Shown here one piece after another: positions 36,653 through 47,990 of a DNA stretch of 64,000 nucleotides. The notes beneath the pieces are model-generated. The model saw only the letters and a list, made by a program, of their open reading frames with translations, ran no database searches and was not told where the DNA came from. How positions within the stretch are numbered: position 1 is the stretch's first letter; every line of letters begins with the position of its first letter. Location: contig JAJEKV010000059.1 in NCBI GenBank assembly GCA_021234155.1, positions 5,751,215 through 5,815,214 on the forward strand. Direction: 5' to 3'. This DNA is from Isoetes taiwanensis. Lineage: Eukaryota; Streptophyta; Lycopodiopsida; Isoetales; Isoetaceae. Position numbers and translations under genes: made by a program.

Positions 36653-38717
36653 AGAGGCCGACCCGTGAGACCGGACATCACAAAGGTTACCGAGGCGGGC
36701 TTTCCTACAAGTCCTCCTCGGGAGGGGCAAATGCCAATGCCTCCTTCAGCGAGCCAGGTTTCCCATCCGACCGTTGAATCCACTCCTCAAGTAACTAGCT
36801 GGCGGGTTCAAAAAAGTTCAAAGATAAGATCATGCGGGAGAATATATCAAACCGCAAAGTGTTTTGGTCAACCATGTAGAAAGCCACGTGCTTTGTCGAT
36901 TCGGGCAAGTTACAAAGGCTCAGGAATGGAGATTTGACCGCCATGTCGTGAAAACAGTAGAAATTACCCTAGGGACCAAGTTACGGTCATTTTTGCAACA
37001 AAGAAAAGCGAAAACCCTCTACATGGCGATGACGCACCCTCCGCTAAGGCCAATTCACTCTGAGCGTGTTGGACATGAGCTACTTTGGCGCTTCCTTGGC
37101 GGGGGTAGTTTTACGCCCCACGAAACTTGGTCTCGGTAATGTGAATGTTTTGAGTCCGTTGGCGAGTCAGATCACGGTTAGGGGTGGGAGAGTTGCCCGT
37201 CAAAGTGGCGGGGACCTTCGAGGAGAGGACCTTTGGGTCGAATCCCTTTGGAAGGTTTTAGAGCTCTCAGTCTTACGGCGTCAAAGCCTCCCACTACCTC
37301 ATGACATTGTGCAAGATCTGGTCCAATCTGGCTGGGGTATGGCCTCCAAAACGTAAACCATGTGCCTTGCGAGGTTATTGTAGGGTTTACGTTATGGAGG
37401 CCAAAGCGTGGTCGATTGCACTTGGGACCTGGTGTACCTTTTTGAACATGCATGCGAAGCCATGGCAACTGAAATAACATAGTTTGGATCTATTGGCGAT
37501 CCGAATCATTCCAAAAAAATTCCTACTACAAAATGTATTTATTGACTTCTAATTGCGACAGCGGGAGGAGGATAAATCCAAACCCCATTAAATTCGGTTT
37601 CTATTGCTTCTTGTTTTCAATCGGCTTCTCGACCATGTCTCAAGTGCAACCTGAATAAAAAGCGACCTCCATAACGTAAACCCTACAATAACCTAGCGCC
37701 GCGGGGTTTTACGTTTTGGAGGCAAAAGCGTGGTCGACTTCTTTGATAACTAGGTGGACCATTTCTAAACATGCATGGGGAGCCATGAGAGCTGAAATAA
37801 CTTGAGTTTTGATCTATTGGCCAACCCGAAGTGACCCCAAACAATTTTACTCTTTGCATAAAAGGCTCTACACTTTTAATTGCAAAACTAGGAGGAGAAT
37901 AAATCCAAACCCCATTCTTGCGGTATCTTTTGCCCGTGTTTTCAAAAAGCATTTTGCTTTCGACCATGTCCCAAGTGCAGCGGACCAAAGCCCGACCTCC
38001 CCGCGTAAACCCTACAATAACACGGCAAGGCGCGGGGTTTTACGTTTTGGAAACCATACTAGTCGGTGGACCAGGATCTTGCACAATGTCATGGCGGTGG
38101 GGGCGTTGAAGCCGGAAAGGCGGAGCCTAAAACCTTCCGAGTAGTTGACCCAAAGGTCCTCTCTGGAAGGTCGCCTCTGGGCGGGCAACACTCCCACCCG
38201 GAGCGTGATCCGACTACAAAAGCGGACTCGAAACATCGACATTACCACAGGGACCAAGTTTAGGGGGCGAAGACCACCCTGCTCCCAGGAAGCCAAAGTA
38301 GCCCATGTCCAACACGTTAAGTGAATTGGCCTTAGAGGAGGTGCGAGAATCGCCATGTAGGGGTTCGATGTTTCTTTTTTTGCTGCAAAAATGGCCGTGT
38401 AACTTGGTCTCTAGGGTAATTTCGTTGTTTTGGACGACATGGCGAAGTCAAATCTCCATTCAGAGCCTTTGTCTTTGCCCGAACGACAAAGCACGTGGCT
38501 TTCTACATGGTCATTTGCAAAACACTTTGCGGTTTGATATGTTCTCGGGACGGATCTTGAATTTTTGAACACTGCTTTCGAAGCAAGTTACTTGAATGGA
38601 GAATTCAATGGTCGGATAGGGAAACGGGCTCCGGGTTTTCTCTCCGTAGGAGCGCCGCGAAAAATTGAAAGGCTGCCTTGGTAACCTTTCTTTGGTCCGT
38701 CTCACGGATCGGCCTCT
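36653..38717. mobile_element. FB3: second foldback-family element
   Basis: It starts AGAGGCCGACCCGTGAGAC and ends with the inverse GTCTCACGGATCGGCCTCT. The inverted arms (36653-37340 and 38054-38717) are homologous to the FB2 arms but extend further outward. The core has junctions at 37341-37400, 37666-37722 and 37995-38053, with two ~327-bp modules in the same orientation, unlike FB2. It directly abuts the FB2 right satellite. No obvious target duplication and no coding capacity. Confidence 0.78.
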
Positions 38718-38985
38718 TTTGTCTGTTGAGGAAGCTGCATAAAGTCCTTGCCTGGTTCGATTTGGGGAAGGGGGTCAGCACTTTAAATTCTTCAAGATCC
38801 CTCTATTTTATCCCTTGCGGAACTCCTCTACCAAAAATTCGAAAGGGTATCATATTTCTTGCATGAAGGCCTAGTCATCATGTACACATCACCATCATCT
38901 AGCCATATCACCCAAAATTGGCCAACATCACCCGATGAAAACGCCAAAGATGGACATCTTTTCATGTTTGGCCCAAGCAAAACGT
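38718..38985. other. Short unassigned spacer
   Basis: It lies between the FB3 arm end and a small satellite island. No feature is recognised. Confidence 0.4.
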
Positions 38986-39105
38986 GGGCTTGCTTAAGTG
39001 CCATATCCCCACTCGGAGTGCCTAGATGGCATGCTTAAGCCTAGGTGCCATGCCTGACCCACATTGGCATGTTGGAGCCAACTTGGCATGTTGGAGCGTG
39101 GTTTA
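38986..39105. repeat. Satellite island of the 19-bp family
   Basis: Five or six degenerate units, ending with GGCATGTTGGAGCCAACTT and GGCATGTTGGAGCGTGG. They lie about 270 bases beyond FB3. Confidence 0.75.
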
Positions 39106-39309
39106 ATGGTGTTTATCTAACAATATCCAAAATGTTAGGATATTGTTAGGATTTTCCGTGGTCCTATGACATTAATGCTTAGGGATTTGTTGCAGCGATC
39201 ATGCACCCCCTCAAGGAATACAAATCAAATTCTTGATGGTTTTGTTATGCAAAAATAGGTGTTAAGTAATTGAAGTAGTTGAAGTAACTTGTCTTACATG
39301 GAATACTAG

Positions 39310-39740
39310 TATAAGGACATGTGATCGTGCACGTGCATCACATGTAGCAAATCAATGTACTCTGTCCTGCCACTATAAAGACCCTGTGATATGGGAGGAT
39401 AGGACATGTAGAGAATCAAGTATTCTTTCCTACTTCTATAAAGACATGTGACAATAGAAGTATTATACATGTCGTAATTCATGTATTCTTTCCTACAATG
39501 CCTTAGCAAATAAAGTACTCTGTCCTACTACTATAAAGACATGTGACATGGAAGCATAGGACATGTAGAGAATCAAGTATTCTTTCCCACTTCTATAAAG
39601 ACATGTGAACAGAAGTATAGGACATGTAGAGAATCAAATATTCTTTCCTACATCTATAAAGACATGTGACAATAGAATTATTAGACATGTAGAAATTCAA
39701 GTATTCTTTTCCTACGATTGGATTGTATTATAAAATGACA
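39310..39740. repeat. ~62-bp tandem repeat, 6-7 copies
   Basis: CTATAAAGACATGTGA recurs near 39436, 39531, 39593 and 39653, with a variant at 39373. It alternates with GGACATGTAGAGAATCAAG and TATTCTTTCCTAC. Spacing is 60-63 bases except for one 95-base gap that contains an extra partial unit. Confidence 0.8.
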
Positions 39741-40959
39741 TGTCACAATAGAAGAAACTACAAAACAACGATGGATGTTTTAGTCTTTGAGAAAAAGAAC
39801 ACCATTATCGAACAAAACCATACCTCCATAAATCCACATGTAGGATTCTTTGAAAAGCGAGGACATGTAGACCTACCAAACCGATGTTTTCAGCGATTGG
39901 ACCAAAAGCAGGGGTGAGTGTGAATGGAGGTGGGCGTGACCAGCGGTCGTGGCAGATAAATTTCTGCTGCAGTTTACATTGATAGGTGTCTGTAGCTTGG
40001 CCAAAAACATTTGCGGCTTTGCTATGAAATTTCTGTATTTGCTTAGGATGTCATAATAAACTGCTTTGCAGCGGCGTTTTTATTTTTATGCATGTGAGCA
40101 GGGCATAAGAGGCCATATATCATGATTGGATCTGTATTATAAATTCCTAAGACTCTAGGCTGATGTGAAAATAGAGGCAATGTTCATATGCTCTTTTTTG
40201 GAACTAGAGGCGAAAACAAAAAACTCAATGAGCCCAACAATAAAAGTCCGTTTCTTACTACTGATGATAATCTAGAATGAGTGCATGATAGAAAGTGTAG
40301 CAAACTTAATTGTTGGATTTATTTTATCAATATAAACTAAATGCAAAATGATGTTCTATTTTAATTTAAAGTAATGTTTTTATTTCGTCAATTAATTTGA
40401 TCATGATTAAGCTACTTATTATTATTGGTGCAATTACTTCTATTTCATTCTTTTTTCCCTTGTTTGTTATGCATGATATAACCATAGGCATAGACTCAAA
40501 ATGAAAGCAATTTTGCATGAACAAAAAAAAAAACATCTAAAATACAAATTTGTTCAGAATTCACGAAGAGATAAAAATGACAAAAATTAAACGTAGAATT
40601 ACCACAAACAAAAGGGGGTTTAAGGGGGAATTTAATTTTAAACATGTTTGTAATGGTTTGTGTTAATTAATGTTAATAGTAGTTATGTTGGTTGTTATAT
40701 TAGAAAAATTTTTGGCCCTTTGGATTTAAAAAAAAAACAAACATAGATAAACTACGGAGGTAAACAAAAAATAAAAAACAAAATAAAATAAAAGTACAAA
40801 ATGGATGATGTGTTATTGCAAACGATATATTTTAAATTGCATAATTTATAGGCTCCAAATTTAGGCTTTGAGCGTGAGACTCCGAATACCCTACTTTGAT
40901 TAATGGAGGTACTAAAAATCCTGATAATCAATGCTTTTTTTTTCTCAGAAGAAAAGATG
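39741..40959. other. Unassigned A+T-rich DNA
   Basis: No recognised coding or repeat structure. It becomes strongly A+T-rich from about 40,300. Confidence 0.4.
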
Positions 40960-41340
40960 ACTACACCCAAAATGGCGCTATAAAGTGTAACCTCATCAAG
41001 CATCACGCCCTCTGCTTGCATCGCGCAAATGGCATCTTTTCCATATCCATGTTGCCCATATGCTGTAATTAATGAATTCCATGAGACCACATTGTGCCAT
41101 ACATATTGATAAGTGCATTGAACCCATTTTCCATGAGAGACAAAGCTATGGTGTTTGAACAATGCATCAAGAATGCACCAAGAATTCCAATGAAGGTTAC
41201 ATGGTTGGGCTGCATACTTTGCATTTGAATTGCAGTAAAGAATTGCAAAACTTCATCCAATTGTCCATGGCTAGCATACCCAAAATAATACAACTCAACA
41301 ATGCTTGCATAAGGAGGCAAGATCTAATTCCTTTGGCAAA
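40960..41340 (-). pseudogene. PPR (pentatricopeptide repeat) gene fragment
   Basis: Minus-strand frames give three PPR-like pieces: FGYASHGQLDEVLQFFTAI with QPNHVTFIGIL, then NALINMYG, then NVVSWNSLITAYGQHGYG with EGVMLDEVTLYSAIL. Alternating VVSWNSLI.AY..HG and P(N/D).VT(F/Y)..IL phrases define plant PLS-type PPR proteins, which bind organellar RNA. A frameshift near 41,100 and loss of the middle of a repeat make this a truncated pseudogene of about 2.5 repeats, probably dispersed by a mobile element. No start, transit peptide or E/DYW tail is present. Confidence 0.8.
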
Positions 41341-42589
41341 TTATGAAGCATGTATATGAGAAGGATTTAAACAATACCGAAGTAACAGGACCGAAATGTC
41401 GGTGAGTTGAATCTTTGTTTTTGTCTTGAGCTCAATAACCAAACGGAACAACACTACTAATTAGACTACATTTCATCATGTGAGCATACATTTTAACATC
41501 ATCAATATCTCACGATACATACCGCACTTCCTAGAATGATGAAACTGACGTCTTTAGCAGCACAGCTCTGCAGGATTTCATCTCCAGCCCGTAAGACACT
41601 AAGCAATTTCTTTCCCCTTTGCATGCACGCACATTTTGAGCTCGTTTAGGTGTTTAAAGATATCAATCCACCGCGCACATCTTCGTACGCCAAATCCATT
41701 AAGGATTTAAACAAGAAGCAACCGCTTCTCATAGATCATGTGGCCGTTGCATCTGCGGCATACTTTACAATGCGGCCGTATGATTTTTGGAAGCCCAGGC
41801 AGGGGATTGCTCCATTTCCTTGCTTATATTTCCTTTCTTTTTCAACAAAATTTTAAGAAAAGCTAATTAATACATTCGAAAAGAGGCGGGAGAAGGCGGT
41901 CAGTTAACCCCAGCGACTGGCTCTTATCGTAATACACACGAAATTGAAAATAAAAAGGGGAGGCCGGCCTATCCCCTTGGATCGAGCTGCTTCTACCCCT
42001 TGGATCGAACAAGGTCGAAATCATGTAGCGTGTCCACAAGTTCTTGTATGGCGTCGAATTTTATAGCGAGGTAGTGGGGTCCGAAGGCTGCATGTCCTCT
42101 CCTTGCCCTTATATCTGAGGGCAGGCCTTTACCAAAACACGAGCATCTAAAACAAACATCCACGAAATCTCTTTACGCTACTACACACTGGTTGGTACAT
42201 TGAAGCGGCTTTGATTTCCTTACACCCACGGACCCAACCTGCAATTAGACTAAAGGAGTTCATCCTGTGCCTTCACTTAGATCCACTGCAAAAATAAAAT
42301 AGAATCGAAGAAGGAATAAAACCCTAAAATGGTTTTTTCAATGCTTGCATGTTCAAGCCCCTAAAATAAAAAAAAGAGGGCTTTTGTTGTGAGCCCTTAG
42401 ATGTTGGACCATTGAAAAAAAAAAGCTAAATCAACGACTAAGAAATGGTGCACTCTAGATGTACGCATTAGTACATCGATTCGAATACGCCATGAAATCT
42501 TAGGAAAACCTTTGTGAAAAACGTACAAAAACACAAAAAAAACCCCATGTCATTATGCTACATATTCAAGACTAATTTGGTATGAATAT
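41341..42589. other. Unassigned DNA
   Basis: No domain recognised. A CCCCTTGGATCGA phrase is repeated at about 41973 and 41996. Confidence 0.4.
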
Positions 42590-42875
42590 GACGCAAATTA
42601 TTGACGAACTTGGATATAAGCTCTGACAAAAATGTGCTATGCATTTGCCACAAATATAGTTATTGTGTTAAGACTAATATGATAGAAAATAGGATGCAAT
42701 TATTGAATAAGCTTGACACAAACATGGCATGCAATTGTCACAAATTTAGTCATTGTGTCAAGACTAATAGGATTGAAAATATGACGCAATTATTGAATAA
42801 CCTAGATATAAGCTCGACACAAACATGCTATGCAATTGCTACAAATGTAGTCATTGTGTCATTTTTGCGTTATGT
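42590..42875. repeat. ~95-bp tandem repeat, three copies
   Basis: GACGCAA.TTATTGA, then CACAAACATG.TATGCAATTG and ACAAAT.TAGTCATTGTGT, recur starting near 42590, 42693 and 42783. The open frame across it is repeat-derived. Confidence 0.75.
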
Positions 42876-43037
42876 AGCCGTGGACATAATTTGCCTTAAA
42901 AGTTGACGTCCATGCGACATCAAAGTATAGCACTTTTAGCGTCAACCTTGTGACATTTAGTAGGTCTCTGAAAACACACATAGCGTCACTTTGTTTGACG
43001 CTATACCTGACGAAAAACACCCTATTATGTTGTAGTG
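42590..43037. mobile_element. CACTA transposon terminal region (second element)
   Basis: In reverse complement the block begins at 43037 with CACTACAACATAATAGGGTG, a plant CACTA-type end. Inside are TAGCGTCA/TGACGCTA motifs in both orientations and then a three-copy tandem repeat. No transposase and no partner end were found. Confidence 0.55.
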
Positions 43038-46000
43038 TCTTGTCATAGAAGGTATGTATTACAAGAAGGGCAAGATCAACCGTCGGCTATGATCTTTCAA
43101 GAAGACGCTTTAGGCATAGTATTCACAACCTGTCATCTGTGCAATCGGACTTCACATGCCACCAACTAAGCGTCAAAAACATGACGTATATAAGTTTGGA
43201 TCCTTTAGATGAGGAGAAAATTTTCTGAGAATTTACCCGAAGTTCTTTTCGATGATGATGGAATGTAAAACCATTACGTAGTTTTGAACTCATGTGAAGT
43301 CTTGTGCTTCAATTTGTGAAAATGAGTTTGTCTTGATTTCTTTTGAAGATTTGAATTCTTCGAAACACTTGATTCCTTTGTTTGTGAGATGAATTGAATA
43401 TGAATTTTCATTGAAATGAATCGAGGTTACAATAACAATTATGTACATAAGAAAGATATCTGATGATTTAAGTGCGAGGTGACTCATGCACCTACATACT
43501 TCCCAATACATATGTTCCCTCTCGGTCCGGCTTTTGTTGCTTCTAATCTTAAAACTTCAAGCATGAACACTCTAACATCAACTAGATCACAGTGCGAAAT
43601 GTCCACAACTGCGATTAACCACACTTTGTCAATATGAGAGTTTGGTTTGTCTGCTACATTTAAATTGACTTACTAGATCGGGCAACAATATATTCACTCC
43701 TTTTAAGTACCCCCTCACAAATTTGTGCATAAAGCGAACATCTGGCAGGAATACATGAATGACCATCGATTTGAAGAGGCGTGCTCGAAATTTTCACAAC
43801 ATCGAGGTTGTAAAGCTGAAATTATTGTGTCCAAGCAATTCCGAGGAACCTGCACTCAAAGTTTGTTGTCATTGTGCCACAACAGCAAAATGCAATGAGC
43901 AAGCACTAACCTCTTAATATATGCATACGCCATGCAAGCCCGGGAGCTATCAAAGTGATATATCCACGGTCTATATCTGCATGCGAGACACCGCGTTTAC
44001 AATCGAGAAAAGCGAGGTCAAGTGATGTCCATCACAAAGCGGGCAAAAACATGTCTTGGCACTTATCGATTCACATGTTTCCTTATTGTTTTGTAACTAT
44101 TTGTGTCCTTGGACAATGTCGAGTGAAAAAGAGGGTCAAAGAAATGAAAGGGATGGCTCATTCCTTGGAGAATCAAGTAGTATTCCATGTATGCGCAAAC
44201 ATATGCATATCATCGACACAACCACGATGATCACAAATCGGATGAAAGTATCACCTTGAGAAGAGGAGGATCAATTGATCATTGAACCCTTTAGCGTATC
44301 GGCTTCAAAATTTTGATGTCGATTGGAGCTAATCATGACGATTTCAGTTCCACTCAAAGACCACTTCGGATGTGTATTTGGCTTTAGATAGTGAGGAGGC
44401 GCGAAGCTCTATCATCTCTAGTTCTAAACACACACGAGAACATTTGCTCACAATCCATTCAAATATTTTAAATTGAAAAATTACAACACATATCATAGAA
44501 ATTTTTTTACTTATATTGACTTTCAGTTTTTTTTACAAGATTCATTTATGAAAATACTTGTCGAGAATTTTTCATGCGATTCGCTGACTCTTGAGAATCC
44601 CACATGTTCCACATTTGATGTTCCTTCACATAAGGCACACTTTTACTGCGGCCCGGAAGTCCCTCTAGCCATGGTTTGAGTTGCTCAAAAGGAAATTGGA
44701 ATCCAACTCGTGGGAGCAAAACTATTTGGACATATCATTGTGTTCTACCGGGTTGGCGAGAACCCTTATATATATCTTTGTCATCTATCAACAATGAGAT
44801 CCTTAAGGAAAATTGGCTTATTAACCACTTTTAATTTTGTGTTGGTGCGATCATCGATTCCAAATAAAAAAAGAAATCTGCCCTTATATTCCTGCAAACA
44901 ACTTTCGTCAACAAGTCAACATTACTCTTAGCCATCTTTGGACCACAATGCAATCTCAAATTTTGAAAAACACCATTCTAAGAACTTCGTGAAATCCGGG
45001 CTGAAACTTGAACTTTTGATGGTTCAATTTCACGGATGGTCACCACCGGCTCAGACCGATGCGAGGGATCCTCTCTTTCAAGTCATAAAACTTGTCTAAA
45101 ACCCCATTAAAATCCAGAACAAGGAGAATTTCAGTTAAAACCTCTTGGTTTTTGTTGGTTGAGGTTGTATTGGACTCGTTGAAGGCGCCCGCATCTTGTC
45201 CGGGATCAGGGGTTTCTTTGTCAACTTCATCACCGCATCCGTGATTTGGCTCATATTCAGCACCAAAACTTTTTTCTAGTGAAGGACCCGTCTGAGAATG
45301 AATCTCAAGGGAATTAATTTTCCCCTAAATCGGATGCACTAGGAATCTCTTCGTGATGGCTTCGATTGCAGTAGCATTTATCTACGCAACATAATTGAAA
45401 TGAGGAAGACCATAGAAAAATACAAAAAAATAAATCATGTATGTAGCATCGGTACTTACTTGATTTGATACATCGATTGACTATCAAATTTCGTTTTTGG
45501 AGTCTCCACGCCGTCGGCCGGTTTGGGATTGGCTTAGGAATTATCAAATGGGGTGAATTCTAGGTACAAGGGAGGTATCTTGCTTGATCTCATAACCGAT
45601 CGGCGTGGATAAGCAAGTGTTGGATATCCTTGGTCTCAAATTTCTGCAATTACGCAAACACTAAGTTGGTAGACACCTGTGACAACATCGATTAAACATT
45701 AGTTAAGGCACTTGTTTGCGGCGAATCTATATTGTTTGCAGCGAACAATATCAAGCACGGTGAGTTGACAACCATTCAGAGGGTCACGCACCAGGGCATT
45801 CCTATTTATATATATCTAAAGTGCCCCTAAAATGGCGATCTCATCCCGGTGGCACTTTAGATACAATAATGAGGACAAGCAAAGAGACTAAGCCAACGGG
45901 GATGGAAGAGACTAAGCCCGGGATGAAAAGGACACGAGTACAAACATGAGACTTCCCAAACCTTGCTTTCACCCCTCTTTGGACTTACTTGTGTCTATTG

Positions 46001-46764
46001 GTTCTTGTGGTACTACTCGAACACCAAAAGCCAAAAGCCATGTCTCGATCATAATGTGGGCACAAGCTGGGGCCGAGGTTCTAGAGTGTACGCAAAACAA
46101 ATTCAAAATCAATAGAGTCTTTAGGCGAGGGTTAGAATGATAATATTTACCTCAAATGGTGTGATAGATATGGAATGTGATGATGCATTACACGCTATCT
46201 GGCCAGCAACATTTACCCTCCCATTTCGGTTCGCGTCCACAAAATGGACAACCTTCATCACCCTCTTCTTCGCCTCGGGAAGCATTGGAAGTGCGGGATC
46301 TAAAGGAGTGTCATGACCACTACGCATTTCAGAAAAAATCTCAAATCTTTGCATTCGAGTAGTAGCTCGGTGATAAGTCTTCACATGCCTTTAGCTCAAT
46401 TTAGTTTCACGTTAATTCCTTATTTAATTGTTTCAGCCCAGGCAACTTTGTACCATTTAGCTCTTCATCTTTTAGTTAAACACAACCAGAACACCCTCTG
46501 CTTTGCTTCGGATTTCTTTGTCATGATTGATTGCCATCCGTGCAAATCAGCTCTAATTTCGATGCTTTATGCTCCATCAACTCAATCTTTCTTTTGATAT
46601 CATTTTTCCTATCCTCGTTTGTTTGCATCGTTGCTTGCATCTATCAAACCTAGTTGATGTTGCAGCCAACCATTCCTTCACAAGTCGCCGCCATAGTGCC
46701 AAAAACAAAACACTACACATTATATGTCGACCTCCTAATATAGTAAAGCCGCGTCTTGATGGAA
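43038..46764. other. Unassigned DNA, no supported gene
   Basis: About 3.7 kb with only short frames. The minus frame 46121-46384 (87 codons, with EAKKRVMKVVHFVDANRNG) is open but unrecognised. A+T-rich stretches alternate with mixed sequence, and no array or element end was seen. Confidence 0.4.
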
Positions 46765-47325
46765 AACCACAATCACACACCACACAACACAGTAGTCTCT
46801 ACACACCACCACATACCACACACCACACAACATATTGCCACGGTATACACCACACAACCTGTGGTGGTGGTGGTGGTGTGTGTGTGGTGGTGGTGGTGGT
46901 GTGTGTGTGGTGGTGGTGGTGGTGTGGTGGTGGTGGTGAGGTGTGGTGGTGGTGGTGGTGGGGTGTGTGGTGGTGGTGGAGTGTGGTGTGGGACATGGTG
47001 GAGTGTGGTGATGGGGTGTGGTGGTGGGGTGTGGTGTGGTGGTGGTGGAGTGTGGGGGTGTGGTTGTGGGGTGTGGTGTGTCGTGGTGGAGTGTGGTGGT
47101 GGTGGATTGTGGTGTGGGACATGGTGGAGTCTGGTGGTGTGGTGTGGTGGTGGTGGAGTGGAGTGTGGTGGTGGTGGAGGAGTGTGGTGGTGGTGGTGGT
47201 GGAGTGTGGTGGTGGTGTGTGGTGTGGGAGTGTGGTGATTGGGAGATGGTAGAGTGTAGTGGTGGGAGATCGTGGGGTGTGGTGTGGGACATGGTGGATG
47301 CCAACAACTCACCACCACCACACAT
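46765..47325. repeat. CAC/GTG simple repeat with strand switch
   Basis: From 46765 to 46858 the plus strand is CA/ACC-rich (ACACACCACACAAC type). From 46861 to about 47295 it is GTG/GTGGT-rich, with interruptions such as GGGACATGGTGGAG. It then switches back to CACCACCACCACAC. Long open frames on both strands (Val/Trp/Gly and His/Thr/Pro proteins) arise from this composition and are not genes. Confidence 0.92.
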
Positions 47326-47504
47326 ACCTCATCTATCATTCGGCATCCATTGCACGAATGCCCCACGGATGGCATCATAGAGACACAACATGACAATCTG
47401 ACCAACATGATGCAAAATGGTAGTAGACATACCCGATTCTTGAAGTGGATTTGATGTTACCTTTTTCTGTGTTGATAGAAACAACTAGATCAAGCTTGAG
47501 ATTT

Positions 47505-47990
47505 TTTTACATTTGTAACACAACTAATAATTGAACATACACGCAATGGCATGTTTTGGTCTCGAACATTGCTCGCTTTTTGCTTTTGATTGTGAGTTCA
47601 GATTGAATGTGTGGTCTAGAGGAATTTGATTTGGTTTTTTCCCTATCATCTTCATCATCCCCGTCACTTTTACTATTTTCCTCCTCGTCGGGGTTGGATT
47701 TGCCTATGCTTTCTCTTGGGTCTAGAAGAACCGGCCTCCTCATCGGGGAGTTTTATAATAATCCAGAAGCTCTTCCAATTAACAGCCTCCCCCTTTATAT
47801 GCGGATAATAAGCCACCCGGGTTCGGGGAGCCATTCCACCCCATGTATGTGGCTTCCCCGTAATTCTTTTGTAAATTTGCATGAACTCTTTGTATTGTTC
47901 ATTGCTCGGATTCTTCAACCTTTGTATAAGAAAACATATGCCTTAATTTTGCGGTTTGAACAAAACATTTGGGAGAAAATACACGTAGCT
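47505..47990 (-). CDS. Unidentified basic/acidic ORF fragment, possibly transposon-derived
   Basis: Two overlapping minus frames are open: 47673-47918 (81 codons) and 47507-47743 (78 codons). The first contains YKEFMQIYKRITGKPHTWGG and VNWKSFWIIIKLPDEE, which looks like real globular coding sequence. The second continues with an acidic, lysine-containing stretch, DEEENSKSDGDDEDDREK. They could be one broken gene joined by a frameshift. I do not recognise the family; a plant transposon gag-like or mobile-domain protein is possible. Confidence 0.35.

Noticed and set aside
46569-47408. Long Val/Trp/Gly and His/Thr/Pro open frames
   Set aside because: They are readings of GTG/CAC simple repeats, open in several frames on both strands.
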